A stretch of DNA of 64,000 nucleotides from Rhizophagus clarus (lineage: Eukaryota > Glomeromycota > Glomeromycetes > Glomerales > Glomeraceae): assembly GCA_015698045.1 (NCBI GenBank), contig BLAL01000288.1:1-64000 (forward strand), given 5' to 3'. Of this stretch, positions 1-11,748 are shown in pieces (position 1 is the stretch's first letter; every line of letters starts with the position of its first letter). The notes beneath the pieces were generated by a model that saw only the letters and a program-made list of their open reading frames with translations, searched no databases and was not told the origin of the DNA. The position numbers and the translations under genes were made by a program.

Positions 1-1239
1 AAAATCATCAAGTGCAAGCCAAGCTGCCAACAGATTTTTTTCTTGTTCTATTATCTCCAAGGAGGAAAATAAGTGATCGTTTGGTCACAATTTGAGAGGA
101 AGTATTGAAGGATTGTATTTTCGGACATAATTCTTAGTAGTTCAGATTCAATATTACGTCTGCTATTATTATAAGAACCTACAATTTTTAAAAATAATTA
201 ATAACATTGCGATTTTCAAATCGGAAAAATTAAATCACGTACCTAAAATTCCGTTCATCCGTTCAAAGCTATAACACCAGAATGAGGACAAGGACATAGT
301 CTAATGCGCATTCACAGATATGGAGACAGAGATGCAGATTAGGACTTATTTTTTCTTGACCATATTTTTGTTCAATTAATTTGTTCATCTCTATCAGTCT
401 TGTAAACGCTTCATTTAACATATTTTTTTAGCTCTTCGGTTTGTTAAGATCTTGCAAGCGCGCACGAAATATGCAAGAATTTTCGGTCGATGTATCCAAG
501 GAAACTCCATGTGATTAGGTATTTGGCAAAAATTAATCATGAAGGTTTTTCCACAATGTGCGACGCCGTGAAACTTGAGAATCCTTCAGCTCGGTAGCTA
601 TTCTGACAGTGCGTGCGTCCAAGGTCACTTGGGAACTTATCAATGTCAGCTCTCTCTTGCAAATTTGAGCTTTTCGTTATTTAATATAACCATTCGCCTA
701 TCCAGAGTTTCTTCGATCCATTTCGCAACACTGAGAAAAAGGCAATGCATAGGATCAACCACGCAAAAGCGAACAGGATTAAAAATAAGCAAGCGGTATA
801 TCTCCGACCAGCGAACATGAATGTTCAGAGACATGGGCTCTTCGGTGCTTCTTCAGTTGCACATTGTTTCCACTCACTTGCTTTTTTCTCTTATTTCATT
901 AATATCTCGCTCAACAAACAGTCGTCTAAATCTGGCAAACCCCCCAAAATTTGGTTGATTGTTTATAAAATTTGCCGATTTGTAACATCGGTAGCATGCA
1001 ATACGAGCCGAGATGAAACCACATAATTTCCGAGACGCAGGGAACGTCGCTAGAACAGCCAATGATTGCACCACGGACAAATCGAACCGTTGTTGTGTTC
1101 GTTTGTTTTTATAAAAATAGCCATTTCACAAACGATTTAACTGGTTAACCGATCGGATACAAATAATTGTTAATTTCATGTTGGCTTGATTCTTTCGGAC
1201 CAAGGCATTACTGCTAGTGTGAGAATATTATGTGGCTTG
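1..1239. other. Intergenic, no recognised gene
   Basis: I see no coding region that I recognise here. The short open frames between about 575 and 1080 lie on both strands, have unremarkable composition and no plausible splice structure or family motif. The base composition is less extremely AT-rich than the rest of the window. No tRNA-like cloverleaf or terminal repeat was evident. The right edge is where the truncated transposase on the minus strand stops being recognisable (about 1240). Confidence 0.4.
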
Positions 1240-2559
1240 AAGCGTTCATTACGCGGCAAAATTACAAAAAAAACGGCATAAATCACACCAACAGAATATT
1301 GTGAATTTACGAATGGCTGGAACCAATCCATATTTAACATTAATCCGATATGAGTATTGGCAAATTCTTTTGTAAAAACAGCGCACCATCATCATCTGTA
1401 AAACTTTTCCAGACCCTACCATCATAGATATCGAATAAAGCTTCAGTTCCGTTTTTCCTTTCTGACCACTTCCGACATGACATTTCAAAATTTTTGCGAT
1501 TAAAAAAAAGGGTCAATTGTTGCTTAATATTTATTAACGGGAATGTCATTATCGGACGGAAAATGGGATTATTACTACTATTATTACTATCTATTTTCGT
1601 TAATAGAGGGTTATTGCATTGTTGTCGAAATCGTTCTATTCTGTGATTTGGATAGTTTACAAAACTGCAAGTTGGTATTTCAGTATTGTCTAATAATTCT
1701 TTTATATCATACAATTTGTGACATCTGTCACAGGCTGCATATTTAATTATCGTTGTGGATATCCCAACACCTTTTTAGCCATATATAAAGAGGAAGGAAA
1801 AGATGAAAATTTATTTTCATCTATTGTCAAAAGAAAAAATCTTAAGAACTTGAACAAAGAATCTATAGCTACATTGGAAAGTTTAAATCGTTGTTGATAT
1901 TGTAATATCCACAAAATAGTCCAAGTATAATTATCATTAATGTTAATGTTAGGAAGAATTGGTTCGCCGTCATCGAAATCTGTTGATGCAAAATTGACTT
2001 CCTCATCGTCATCATCTTCATAATCATCGGAATAATTAGAATCGCTATCTTCAGTATCTCCATTTTTATCGTCATCATCTTCAGAATCCCCATCTTGATC
2101 ATTCTCGTTTCTTACATTATCCAATAATAAATTTTCAAGAACAAGATCGGATATTTTCCTTTCTTTATCGTTCGATGTTTTGCCGATTCATGTATAGGTG
2201 TCTTCTTTGTTAAAAAGAAATAGTTTCTTGTGAGTAATGGTTCAATATCTTCGGACAATGGTTCAATATCTTCAGGACAATTGTTCAATATCTTCGGATA
2301 ATTGTTCAGTTATATCAGGTGATGTATCATTTATCCCTTGTATTGGGTCGCATTCCATTACATCTTCATCAACAGCATCAGATGATATAACATTTGAAGA
2401 ACCTTCTTGATAATTGTTACCAAAATTATTATTCGCATTAGATTTTAATTTATATTTTAACTCATGTTTCAGTTTAGTCCTTGGATCAACCAATTTACCG
2501 TTACATTCTTTACAGAAACAATGCACTTTGGTTCTGATTCTTGTATCTAGAGATTCCGA

Positions 2560-2562
<3 letters not shown>
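1240..2562 (-). pseudogene. Truncated Tnp2/Plavaka-like DDE transposase (copy D)
   Basis: Minus-strand gene starting at ATG 2562-2560. The N-terminus has a Cys-rich motif (CFCKECNGK, then KLKHELKYKL), followed by an acidic linker with a 7-residue repeat (EDIEPLS type). A second stretch is very rich in Asp/Glu/Ser (about 1980-2124). Next come transposase-like segments: YTWTILWILQYQQRFKLSN, CDRCHKLYDIKELL, EMSCRKWSERKNG, DIYDGRVWKSF and MLNMDWFQPFVNSQ. The last two resemble the start of the DDE catalytic core of Tnp2/Plavaka transposases known from fungi. The reading frame is broken by an extra base near 2274, a TGA at 2190-2188 in a codon probably once CGA, and small shifts near 1765 and 1370. 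The catalytic core is cut off at about 1240, so at least half of the expected protein is missing. A non-functional remnant of a DNA transposon. Confidence 0.7.
2238..2309 (-). repeat. 21-bp coding tandem repeat (EDIEPLS type)
   Basis: Three to four copies of a 21-bp unit containing TTCAATATCTTCGGACAAT on the plus strand. On the minus strand it encodes a 7-residue acidic repeat in the N-terminal linker of the transposase remnant. One copy has an additional base that changes the frame. Confidence 0.75.

Positions 2563-2592
<30 letters not shown>
2563..2592. repeat. Homopolymer A/T tract abutting a start codon
   Basis: An uninterrupted run of 30 T on the plus strand, so the minus strand reads 30 A and then directly ATG of the Tnp2-like gene. 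The same arrangement recurs at 22282-22310. Confidence 0.9.
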
Positions 2593-2594
<2 letters not shown>

Positions 2595-4170
2595 GAATTG
2601 CAAATCAATCTAATTGGTTCGGCAATCCCGATTCTTGGTCCATTTTTGTCAAGGCACAGCTTGGTAATTAAGCTATTTTGATAATAACACATGACAATGA
2701 TGTCAAGACCAATGTATTTTATCAATACTAAATATAATTTTATTTTTGCTAATTCTCTAATTAAATTTGGTATTAAGGGGTATAATTATACTAGAAAATT
2801 TTTTCAAATTCAATTAATCCGATTCTTGAAACATGTCAATCGACTTACTAATAAATCTCATATATCATCACGAATTCGAAAGATCCAAATAATTTAAGTA
2901 GAGATGTAGTAATTTCCTATTCACAGATCAAAATGCGAGAGTTATAAAAAAAGTGTCTTAGTTGTTCGCAACTGCAACAACATCAAAATTTAACACTTGG
3001 CCTATTCTTTCGAATATATCAAAAATTAGGAAAAACTATATTTCATTTTTTTTTTATATATTTCTTTCAAGTCGTCAATTTCTAGTACATCAGTATCATT
3101 TAAAGCTGTTAACGAGATATCAAATATTTATTATTTTATCTTTATTGAGTCGCTTACAATAATACGTTGAGTTATAGCATATATACGTTTATTCTAACAA
3201 TCAGTCATGGTTAAAATTACTTGTTAATTAATAGAATTGTTTTAATAAATCTTTAATTCTTCTTTTGCCCTTGGCAGTTGGCACAGACGTACAGTTTGTT
3301 AATACCACGTGACTAGATAGTGCATAAATGTCACCCGACGTGATTGGCAGGAGCTATAAAGTTTGTTTGCGTTTACCATGCATGTTCTACAAATCGGTGA
3401 TTTCCAATTTGTTTACGTTTACTATAAATTTGCTCGTGAGTATGGTACATTTGCGTACGTTTACCACGCTTTCTTTCTTTTTTCTCCACATTTTAGTACG
3501 ATGCAACAAATTTTCTTTGTTGCCTTTCGTTTTTTTCGTTAATGGTTGACGATATTTTTCGCCTTATTTTTCGCCTTATTTTCGTCGGCTTAACAAAGTA
3601 AGCATATTTCTTTTCGCCAATTATATTTCCTGTCAGAAAAACCAGCTTCCGTAAGTATAACTTTATCAAGCTTCAAATGTGTTATTACTAATTTGGACAT
3701 GTTATTTATGATAATGATATAATATTTAGTTTATTAATATATTTTAATTAATTCATTGATATACTTTATTGATATATTTTAATTAATTTATTGATATTTT
3801 TAATTATTAATTGTTTACTGATATATTTTAATTAATTTATTGATATATTCTATTAATTGATAACGCTATAATATTTAGTTTATTGATATATTTTAATTAA
3901 TTGATAGCGATATAATATCTAGTTTACTGATATATTTAAATATTGATTGATTTATCTTAATTTAATTAATGTAGTTTACTGATTATTTTAAATAATACAT
4001 TTTAATTAATTGAAAGCGATATAATATCAAGTTTATTTAATTTATTGATTTATTTTAATTAATATTGATAGCGATATATTTTATTAAATGATAACGAGTC
4101 TTATTAATTTAATCTATCTTTTATTTTAATCAGACGATAACGAAAATGGTTCAGAAGACGTAAGTAACGG
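2593..4170. other. AT-rich intergenic region, probable upstream region of the RS-rich gene
   Basis: No open frame here matches anything I recognise. The stretch 3300-3600 is richer in G and C, with several GTTTACGTTTAC-like motifs. The stretch 3700-4110 is a degenerate repeat of GATATATTTTAATTAATT-type units. The region ends at the TATA-like box before the RS-rich gene. Confidence 0.4.
3705..4110. repeat. Degenerate AT-rich tandem repeat
   Basis: Repeated variants of TGATATATTTTAATTAATT separated by short spacers; about fifteen recognisable units, imperfectly spaced. Probably a decayed simple-sequence array. Confidence 0.55.
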
Positions 4171-4178
4171 TTATATAT
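4171..4178 (+). promoter_or_regulatory. TATA-like box upstream of the RS-rich gene
   Basis: TATATATA followed by GAGCC lies about 55-60 bases upstream of the ATG at 4232. That spacing would allow a short 5' leader. Its position argues for the ATG at 4232 rather than the earlier ATG near 4146. Confidence 0.35.
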
Positions 4179-4231
4179 AGAGCCTTTGTTTCTTGTTTAA
4201 TCTTTAAATTATCAAATTATCAAATATTATA

Positions 4232-6233
4232 ATGAGAAAATTCAAACCTTTAAATTTAATTCCTATTTCTCGTGATGGCTCTCATCCTCATATTAGATCT
4301 CAACGAAATGAATCTAGTTCCCGTTCCCAATCTCATCAATCTCGGCATCAAACTCATATTAATCGATCTCGTAGTCGCTCAAAATCTCGCTCAACGACTC
4401 ATCAACCTCGATCTCGCCCATCTCGATCCAAATCTTGTTATTATCATTCCGAATCCCAATGATCGCGTTCCTATCGCTCTCGCTCCCCTCATCGTTCCCA
4501 ACGATCACGTTCCTATCGCTCTCGCTCCCCTCATTGTTCCCATCATTCTCGTTCCCATCAACGTCGATCTTGATCTCGCTCTCATTCCCCTCATCGACAT
4601 CAATCACGCTCTCAATCTCAACATAATCGAAACTATCAAAATGTCTCTAGAGGGAGATCAATTACAAAAAGTAATATTGTTTTATATTAGTGCTAATTAA
4701 ATTTCATTTTACTTATACTATACCAATTTAACGTTATTATTATAGGATCTTTAACCGATCTATCTTTAACAATTCCTTCTTCTTCACCTCCAGCGAGCGG
4801 TAGTATTTCTTTCACGTTTCTTTACTTACTTGCACGTAAAATTTTTTATACTAAATGATTTATATTAAATACTGATTTATAATAGGTGCTAACAACAGAG
4901 AAGTCAGCGAATTAAGAAGCATGATTTCAAATCTTACCAAACGTGTGGAAGTGCTAACGGAAGAAAGAACGAGTGAAGGACCAAGAAATAGAAGCCTATC
5001 CCCAGTTCTGTCCAGAGAGAATCGGCGTGCCCTTCCTCCAATAACTGATAAAAATTTCAAAAAAACCGTTCATGTAAATATATCTTTATTTTATTAAATA
5101 TTTCTCTTTTGTATTGATCGTTAAAAAATGAGTGTTATATTAAATAGGATGAGGTAATCCATATTATAAACAACCTCGATTCGTCGATTCTTTTCGACAC
5201 GTCAAAGACATTTAGTAAACAAAAAAAGTCAATAAATAAGAAGCTTCTACCAGCCGTCAAAGCAGCGATGCCTCCTTCATTAGAGGTATATGATACAGAA
5301 CTTTTAAAAGTAATAAAACAGCTACACAAATCACGGCGGGAGATTTGGAAATTAAAAAAGGAGGGTAAGATAGATGAACACAATAAACGGCAACACATGA
5401 TGTCGAGAAGAGATCAGGTGTGAAATTCATTATTTAAAATGACAATGTATATAATCTATTAATTATTTTAATTTACTCTTTAATAGAAAATGACAAGAAG
5501 ACACAAAGGTCTCCAACACATGATCTTTACGCAAGACAGCATTCTAGATGATTGTCGTCCTGAAAATATGACTAGGGAAGTATTTATTAAAGATTGCGAA
5601 AAGGCAGTAAATACCGCAGAAGTCCATTCGGATGAATGGTCTACTGAAGACGAAGTTCTGGCAAATGAAGAGCGTAACGATAACATAAGATCAGGAAGGT
5701 TGATAAGTACAAATTCTGTAATTAAGATTCACAATAAGGAGTGGAGGTCTTCTAGAGTACGTAAAGTTGCGAAAGTTTAAAACATAGGCGTTTATGCTAA
5801 TAAGTTATAAATTTATCATTAGGTTAAAAGAATCTTATTTCGAGCGGATGAGATCGGAGTAAGCATCGGAACCGGGTTAAATCGCAAACGTTACCGTCTA
5901 GACGATATCGATAAAAAAAGCAGACCAATACAAGACATGGCTAATTGGTGGATATCATCAAGGTGGATTGAACCAGAATCTGATGATGATGATGATGATG
6001 AGGATAACGACGGTGATAATAATGATAATGATAATAATGGTAATGATGATAATAACGATGATGACAATAATGGTAATGGTGATAATAACGATGATGGCAA
6101 TAATGGTAATGCTGATAAAAATGATGGAACTAATGAAGAACAAAACGATGATAATAATGGTAATTTAGAAGTAGATGAGCACCAAGGTCCCTTTTACTTA
6201 GAAGTACCGGTTGATATCAGAAGACGTACATAA
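4232..6233 (+). CDS. Six-exon RS-rich, coiled-coil, acidic-tailed protein (possibly a recent pseudogene)
   Basis: Predicted exons are 4232-4670, 4746-4799, 4886-5073, 5148-5417, 5487-5756 and 5823-6233. All introns are 66-86 bp with GT...AG ends and the phases agree throughout. The product is about 543 residues. The N-terminus (to about residue 145) is an Arg/Ser/His-rich region with repeats such as SRSYRSRSPH. Then come a short Ser/Pro stretch, a likely coiled coil (VSELRSMISNLTKRVEVL), a basic helical region (VIKQLHKSRREIWKLKKEG), a conserved-looking segment with VHSDEWSTEDE, and a C-terminal tail of Asp/Asn repeats (about 5980-6160). Two in-frame TGA codons (4460-4462 and about 4570) sit in the RS region where CGA (Arg) is expected; the rest is open. 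I do not recognise a known enzyme. The RS domain suggests nuclear or RNA-linked function, but this is inference. Either a young pseudogene or a gene with two substitutions. Confidence 0.6.
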
Positions 6234-6614
6234 ATTTAGGTATTTGTTTCATCATTTAAAATCAACTGCTTGTATTTTGAGTGATTTAAATTCCGTTGTT
6301 TATAAATTAACTCTCTAATATCATTTCTATCCTATTAATCTCTTTTGGTTATTTTATAGCCATTTATAAGTAACATGATGAGATAAATATGATTTTAATA
6401 TATTTTATATAAACATTCTATACATAATAATAATATAATAATAAGAATAATATAGTAATATAATAATAATAATATGGACAATATAATAATATAATAATAA
6501 TAAATATATCATAAATTGCAGTATATATTATAAAATAATAGCATACATATTATATATCATACATATTAAATATTAAATATAAATCAATTATCGAAAATGG
6601 AAAAATAAAATAAA
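6234..6614. other. AT-rich downstream region
   Basis: The 3' flank of the RS-rich gene, with runs of ATAATAATA microsatellite between about 6425 and 6510. No gene seen. Confidence 0.4.
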
Positions 6615-6826
6615 ACCGGACAATAATAGTAATTATAAATTACAAGAAAATCGATAATAGAAAGATCCGATATATAAATCGGCATAAACTATTTTTGAAA
6701 TGTTTATACCGAGCTAAAAAACCGGACAATAATAGTAATTATGAATTATGAGAAAATTGATAATAGAAAGATCCGATATATAAATCGGCATAAACTATTT
6801 TTGAAATGTTTATACTGAATTAAACT
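6615..6826. repeat. 106-bp tandem duplication
   Basis: Two direct copies of a 106-bp unit beginning ACCGGACAATAATAGTAATT (starts 6615 and 6721), differing at only a few bases. A recent local duplication in non-coding DNA. Confidence 0.85.
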
Positions 6827-6865
6827 TGGCAATCCGATTTTAGGAGATTTGGCATGATTATTTAA

Positions 6866-7240
6866 AAATCGGCATTCTGATTTTGCGAGAATCGGCAATT
6901 ATAATTTTAAAACAGTATTCCGATTTATGTCGATAAAAATAAAAGAATTTCCGATTGCCAACAATACGTGCCATAAAATCGGCAGCAAAATGCCATAAAT
7001 AGGACAAATATAACTATAAACTGGCAGTCTTATTTTTAGCTATCGACATGTTTATTTTAAAATCGGAATGCCGATTTTCGCAAAATCTGCCAAAATCGGC
7101 ATTCTGATTTTTTGTTCATAAATAACGTATTTCCGATCACAAACAATTCGTGCCATAAAATCGGCTTTAAAAAGCCACAAATCAGACAAATATATCCAAA
7201 AATCGGTTAAAAATCGGACTGCCGATTTTTGACGATTTTT
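6866..7240. repeat. Repeat rich in AATCGGCATTCYGATTTT, MITE-like
   Basis: Two degenerate direct copies offset by about 183 bp share CGTGCCATAAAATCGG (6966 and 7149), and both contain many AATCGG/CCGATT motifs in both orientations. The inverted short motifs suggest a non-autonomous element or its subterminal region. I could not define ends or a target duplication with confidence. Confidence 0.45.
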
Positions 7241-7364
7241 TTTCATTCGACCTGTGCGAGGAACCTTGCATTAAATTTAAAGAAGGAGCTAAAGTTTCTA
7301 CAAATTTTTGGTAAACTTCTAGTTTTTTTGAGAGCATATCAATGATATTATTAGCTGCCTCCAT
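7240..7364 (-). pseudogene. Short unidentified coding fragment
   Basis: From an ATG at 7364-7362 the minus strand encodes about 40 residues (MEAANNIIDMLSKKLEVYQ, then KFVETLAPSLNLMQGSSHRS). The composition is normal for a helical protein, and the frame then runs into the AATCGG-rich repeat. It could be a first exon or the leftover of a gene cut by the repeat. No family recognised. Confidence 0.3.
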
Positions 7365-8959
7365 AGCGAAGTAAATATTATAAAAAAAAAAAATAATAAT
7401 CAAAAAAAATAATAAAAATCAAAATCAAAAATCAAAAATAATAAAAAAAAAAGAAAGAAAAAAAGCGGTGAAAGAGTGATATATTTATACAGATTTATTG
7501 TTTTACTGATCTTTCTATTTGGTTCACGTTATTCATTGTTTTGCAGATCTTACTATTTTAATGCGTAATTTATTATTTTACTGATCTTTCTATTTATATA
7601 TGATTATATTATTAACACACAATGAAATCACGTGTTTATACGACTTTTCTATTTATATATGATGATTGCATTATTAACCTACAATAAAATCACGCGACTA
7701 CATGACTTTTCTATTTATAAAAAAAATATTTCGAATATGGTGTCTACCCAGAAATAATGCGAATTATTGTTGAAAAATTTGGAAATAATTTGTTGTATGA
7801 AAAACACTAATGAATTTCTAACGCCAGAACATGAAAATGCCAGAATATGGAAGTACTAATAAACTTGACCTAAATGCCAAATATTATCAGGTTTTAATTT
7901 TATTTTTATATTAAGCTATGAAAATATTAAATCACTGCCTTTCCGTTCACCTAATGGTTCAAGTTAACAAAAAACATATTTATCATCATCATGATCTATA
8001 TGATATTCACAAATAGTATTAAATTTTATGGCATACATTCCAATTACTTAAATTTCTATACACTATAGATCATAAAATTCCATTATATACAGTATGTAAT
8101 ATAATCAGATATTAGATATGTTAAAAATGCTAAATTATTATAAAAAAATCAAAATAAAATATGAATTATTTGTTAAATAGAAAGAATACTAACTAATGAC
8201 GAAAACTTTTTTGAATTCTAGTATTTTCTCTAAAAAAAAAGTTGTACATGAATAATATAAATAAATTTTTCAGTATGTACTGTAGTATATATTATTATCT
8301 TGCAAAAAATCAAGCATTAGATCATATTGAAAGCTAAAGAATAATTCTACTATGTACTATTACTGTGTTTTTTATTATCACACATTACTATCAATAAATA
8401 TATACTTAAATTTTAAATTGTGTTTAGAATGTAAATGCAAGTTAAATCATTCACATTTAAAACTAAAACAATAAGACATTTTTATTTAGAATGTTAAACT
8501 TCAATTGTATTGCGTATCTTTATTAGTACTGTTGTCATTATTATTGTCATTGTTGTTGTTCTTGTTGTTGTTCTTGTTCTCATTGTTGTTGATTAAATGA
8601 TGATAATGTTCCAGCTTTACGATTTAATGGAATGTCATATAGATGATCAATATTGTCTGGACTTTCCTAATTAAATTGAGAAGCATTTTTTTTATCTATC
8701 TTTCACTTCAAATAAATAGCTTTAATAACCACAAGAAATTGATTTTTCATCATCAAAAGTTTCACCAAAATTCTCAACATTTGGGAAAAAATTATTAGAT
8801 TGGTTGATCAAATAAATTTTATTACAAGACGCGAGTGGTTCCTATCTCTTCATAGAATTTTGTTTGTGGAAATGATGACAACTTTCAATAATTTTATTTT
8901 TATACCTCTGACGTGATAATGATGGCTATGATGGCGTGATGATGCTACTTCTGAGTGAG
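7365..8959. other. AT-rich region without recognisable genes
   Basis: Starts with an A-rich tract (7380-7465). It then contains near-repeats of GATCTTTCTATTTATATATGAT (about 7500-7700), a short GTTGTT microsatellite (about 8530-8590) and otherwise plain AT-rich DNA. No protein family, tRNA or terminal repeat recognised. Confidence 0.4.
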
Positions 8960-9665
8960 CCTTCTGATGCTATTGCTGCTAGTGGTGATGGTGGTACTAC
9001 TCATGCTATTGTTGCTAGTGGTAATAATGGTACTGCTCATGCTTGTTGCTATTGGTGATGATGGTACTGCTCGTGCTATTGTTGCTAGTGGTGATGATGG
9101 TACTGCTCGTGCTATTGTTGCTAGTGGTGATGGTGGTATTGCTCGTACTGTTGTTGCTAGTGGTGATGATGGTATTGCTCGTACTGTTGTTGCTAGTGGT
9201 GATGATGGTACTGCTCGTGCTATTATTGCTATTGGTGATGATGGTGTGGTATTGTTGCTAGTGGTGATAATGGTATTACTCATACTGTTGTTGCTAGTGG
9301 TGATGATGGTACTGCTCGTGCTATTGTTGATAGTGGTGATGGTGGTATTGCTCGTGCTATTGTTGCTAGTGATGATGATGGTACTGCTCATGCTATTGTT
9401 GCTAATGGTGATGATGGTACTACTCATGCTATTGTTGCTAGTGGTGATGGTGGTATTGCTCGTGCTATTGTTACTAGTGGTGATGATGGTACTGCTCATG
9501 CTATTGTTGCTAGTGATGATGATGGTATTGCTCGTGCTATTGTTGCTAGTGGTGATGATGGTATTGCTCGTGCTATTGTTACTAGTGGTGATGAAGGTAC
9601 TACTCGTACTGTTGTTGCTAGTGGTGATGATGCTCGTGCTATTGTTGCTAGTGTTGCTACTTGTG
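8960..9665. repeat. 36-bp minisatellite
   Basis: About nineteen head-to-tail copies of a unit close to GCTATTGTTGCTAGTGGT + GATGATGGTACTGCTCGT. Because the unit is a multiple of three, long open frames appear in several frames on both strands. The plus strand can read DDGTARAIVASG repeats, but the frame changes within the array. No promoter or splice context supports a protein, so I call it a minisatellite. Confidence 0.9.
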
Positions 9666-11123
9666 GTAATCTGCTTCTCATAGTGATGTTATTTAACAAC
9701 ATCATTGATCAGATTTAATGAACGGAAATCCAGATCCTCTTCGCATCTTAAACTAGAACATCCCGACGAATCCTTAATATAACTTAAAATCATTATCATT
9801 CAAATTTTCTTGTATTCCTCTGAGTAATAATGCCTCTCTTAATGTTCTTGAAATTGCAGGTTGTATTTCTGATGTCTCCTTTAGGCTTTACATTATTACG
9901 AAAAAGGAATAATTAATTTAATCGTTTAATAATATTATATTTAAAATACACTGTTTTTAAATAATTGCTTGTCTATAAATAACTCGGACTTCACAATATT
10001 ACTTTCCACATCGAGAAAACATAGAATACAAAGCTCCATGTATTTTCCCATAAATATATTTTTTAAAATAATTTATTAAAGCAACAGTTTAAAAAAAAGA
10101 AATTTTTTAAACTGTTTGATTGTTGGCGGTATTCCTAACAACAACCCTGGCAACTTGCGCATTTCTAGTTACATTTTGAAATTATAGATTGTGGCGCTCT
10201 TGACAAGCAACTCATTATTGTAAAATATAAAAAATATAATCGGAAAAAAAAATTATATCGGCATGAACATACAGATTTGTTGCCTTATACAGTATTATAC
10301 AAATCATGTGATGATCTTAATGAACTAAGTATCTAAGCCTCATTTGTAAACTTGGATTTTCATACATGGAAGTGATTAAATATAACGATATTTGAAAAAA
10401 TACCGATATCAATTAAAATTACCGATATCTCTCCTATAGCAGAAAGCGGTGTATCAAATATCGGTATATCAACTAATACAATAACACAAGTCATGTGCAA
10501 CTAATTTGATAGGCTTATTATTAATCATTTGTCTAATTGGTAAGTACTAATCCAGAACAAAGTAAATTAAGATCGAATTAAGTTCGTTATGATATAGATT
10601 GAGGTTAGATCAAAAGATTCAATTATTTATTATAATTGAAAATTATAAAAATACCATCACACAAAATGCGTGTTAGTGGTGTTCAATATAATATGCAATA
10701 TAATCAAGGAAGGCCATGCATAGTTTATAATTTATGTATTAAACAAAGAAATAAGGAAGGCGAAGTAATATCTTTTTTTTTTAAAGAATATCTAAAAAGA
10801 AAAAATTTTCACTCTATTACTAATATTAATAGAATTTATTTATTTTTATTTTAAATATTAAACAATTAATATGTTCAAATAAATTAATAAATATGCGTGT
10901 ATTCAATGATATGTAGAATTTAAAGGATTTAAATAAATTAATTAAATTGTTATCAGGCAAGTTCGTAAAAATAATTCAAAGAAATCATAATAAAAATTTT
11001 TTATAAATATAGAGCTCTTTCCTGACATTTGCCCCATTAAATATCATAAAAATAAATCCCACTAAACATCGTAAAAATAAATTCGAAAAAATCATAATAA
11101 AATTTATTATAAATACAGAGAAT
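9666..11123. other. AT-rich region upstream of the trihelix gene
   Basis: No gene recognised. A short block near 10380-10470 contains several CGATAT/ATATCG motifs in both orientations. The final part before 11124 (near-repeats of AAATCATAATAAAATTT about 10980-11110) is the likely promoter and leader of the trihelix gene. Confidence 0.4.
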
Positions 11124-11748
11124 ATGGCATTACTAAACGCAGCCCTCCCAAACATTATCCAATGGCCTAACGACGCAGTGTTAACTTTAATCCAACGTCA
11201 TCGGGCTTATCAGCCTGACTTTAACACAATGTCATTGCATAGGCAAAAATATATCTGGAGACGAATTAAACAAGAAATAATTACTGCGCATCCAAATTTC
11301 ACTCCAAGACGAAAGCAATGCTGGAACAAATGGAACGCTCTCAGGTCGGGGTATGAGAACTTAAAAAGGTTGATAAATGGAAACCTGAACGAATTTCCAG
11401 TTCATACCCCGACACTACATGATGAGAGGTTCTATAATGAACTCTCAAATAAGTTCTGGTTGACAGAACGTAAGTATTTATTATTTAACTGATTTTCTCA
11501 TTAATTCGTTGCGTTTATCTTAATAATTACTTGTTTGCTTGTTTTAAGCATTGGTTCGGGCCACTCAGAGAAGGAGGGTGGATCGTAGGAGATATGAATA
11601 TAGAGAGCGCAGGCGCTATCACTCCCGATCTCCCTACCATAGACCCCACCACCGTGAACACAGCTGTGAGCGCAGGCACTCTCGTTCTCGATCTCCCTAC
11701 CATTATTCCCATTGTCACCACCATTCCCACCATTCCCGACATTATTGA
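11124..11748 (+). CDS. Trihelix (Myb/SANT-like) protein with RS/His-rich tail
   Basis: Two exons, 11124-11469 and 11549-11748, separated by a 79-bp intron (GTAAGT...TTTTAAG) whose phase joins cleanly; product about 181 residues. Residues about 12-105 form a trihelix-type domain: IQWPNDAVLTLIQRHRAY, then YIWRRIKQEI, FTPRRKQCWNKWNALRSGYE. These are the Trp/helix spacings typical of Myb_DNA-bind_4/MADF-like domains. Exon 2 encodes an Arg-rich segment followed by RSRSPYHYS and a run of His/Ser ending at HYSHCHHHSHHSRHY. Probable role: sequence-specific DNA binding in the nucleus, with the tail possibly mediating protein or RNA contacts (inference). No in-frame stop; looks whole. It lies just upstream of a Tnp2 transposon but has its own intron and seems independent. 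Confidence 0.75.

Noticed and set aside
4146-4160. Possible first mini-exon (ATGGTTCAGAAGAC before GTAAGT) of the RS-rich gene
   Set aside because: It lies upstream of the TATA-like box and no fitting acceptor precedes the ATG at 4232; transcript data could reverse this.
5891-6168. Met/Ile-rich and Ser-rich frames near 6 kb
   Set aside because: Shadows of the Asp/Asn-rich last exon of the RS-rich gene.
8955-9683. 242-residue frame (and a 184-residue frame on the other strand) as a protein gene
   Set aside because: Both are products of the 36-bp minisatellite; composition shifts when the array loses phase, and no start, splice or promoter context supports either.
10636-10854. 72-residue frame upstream of the trihelix gene
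   Set aside because: Low-complexity end, no motif, no splice or promoter context; likely chance.
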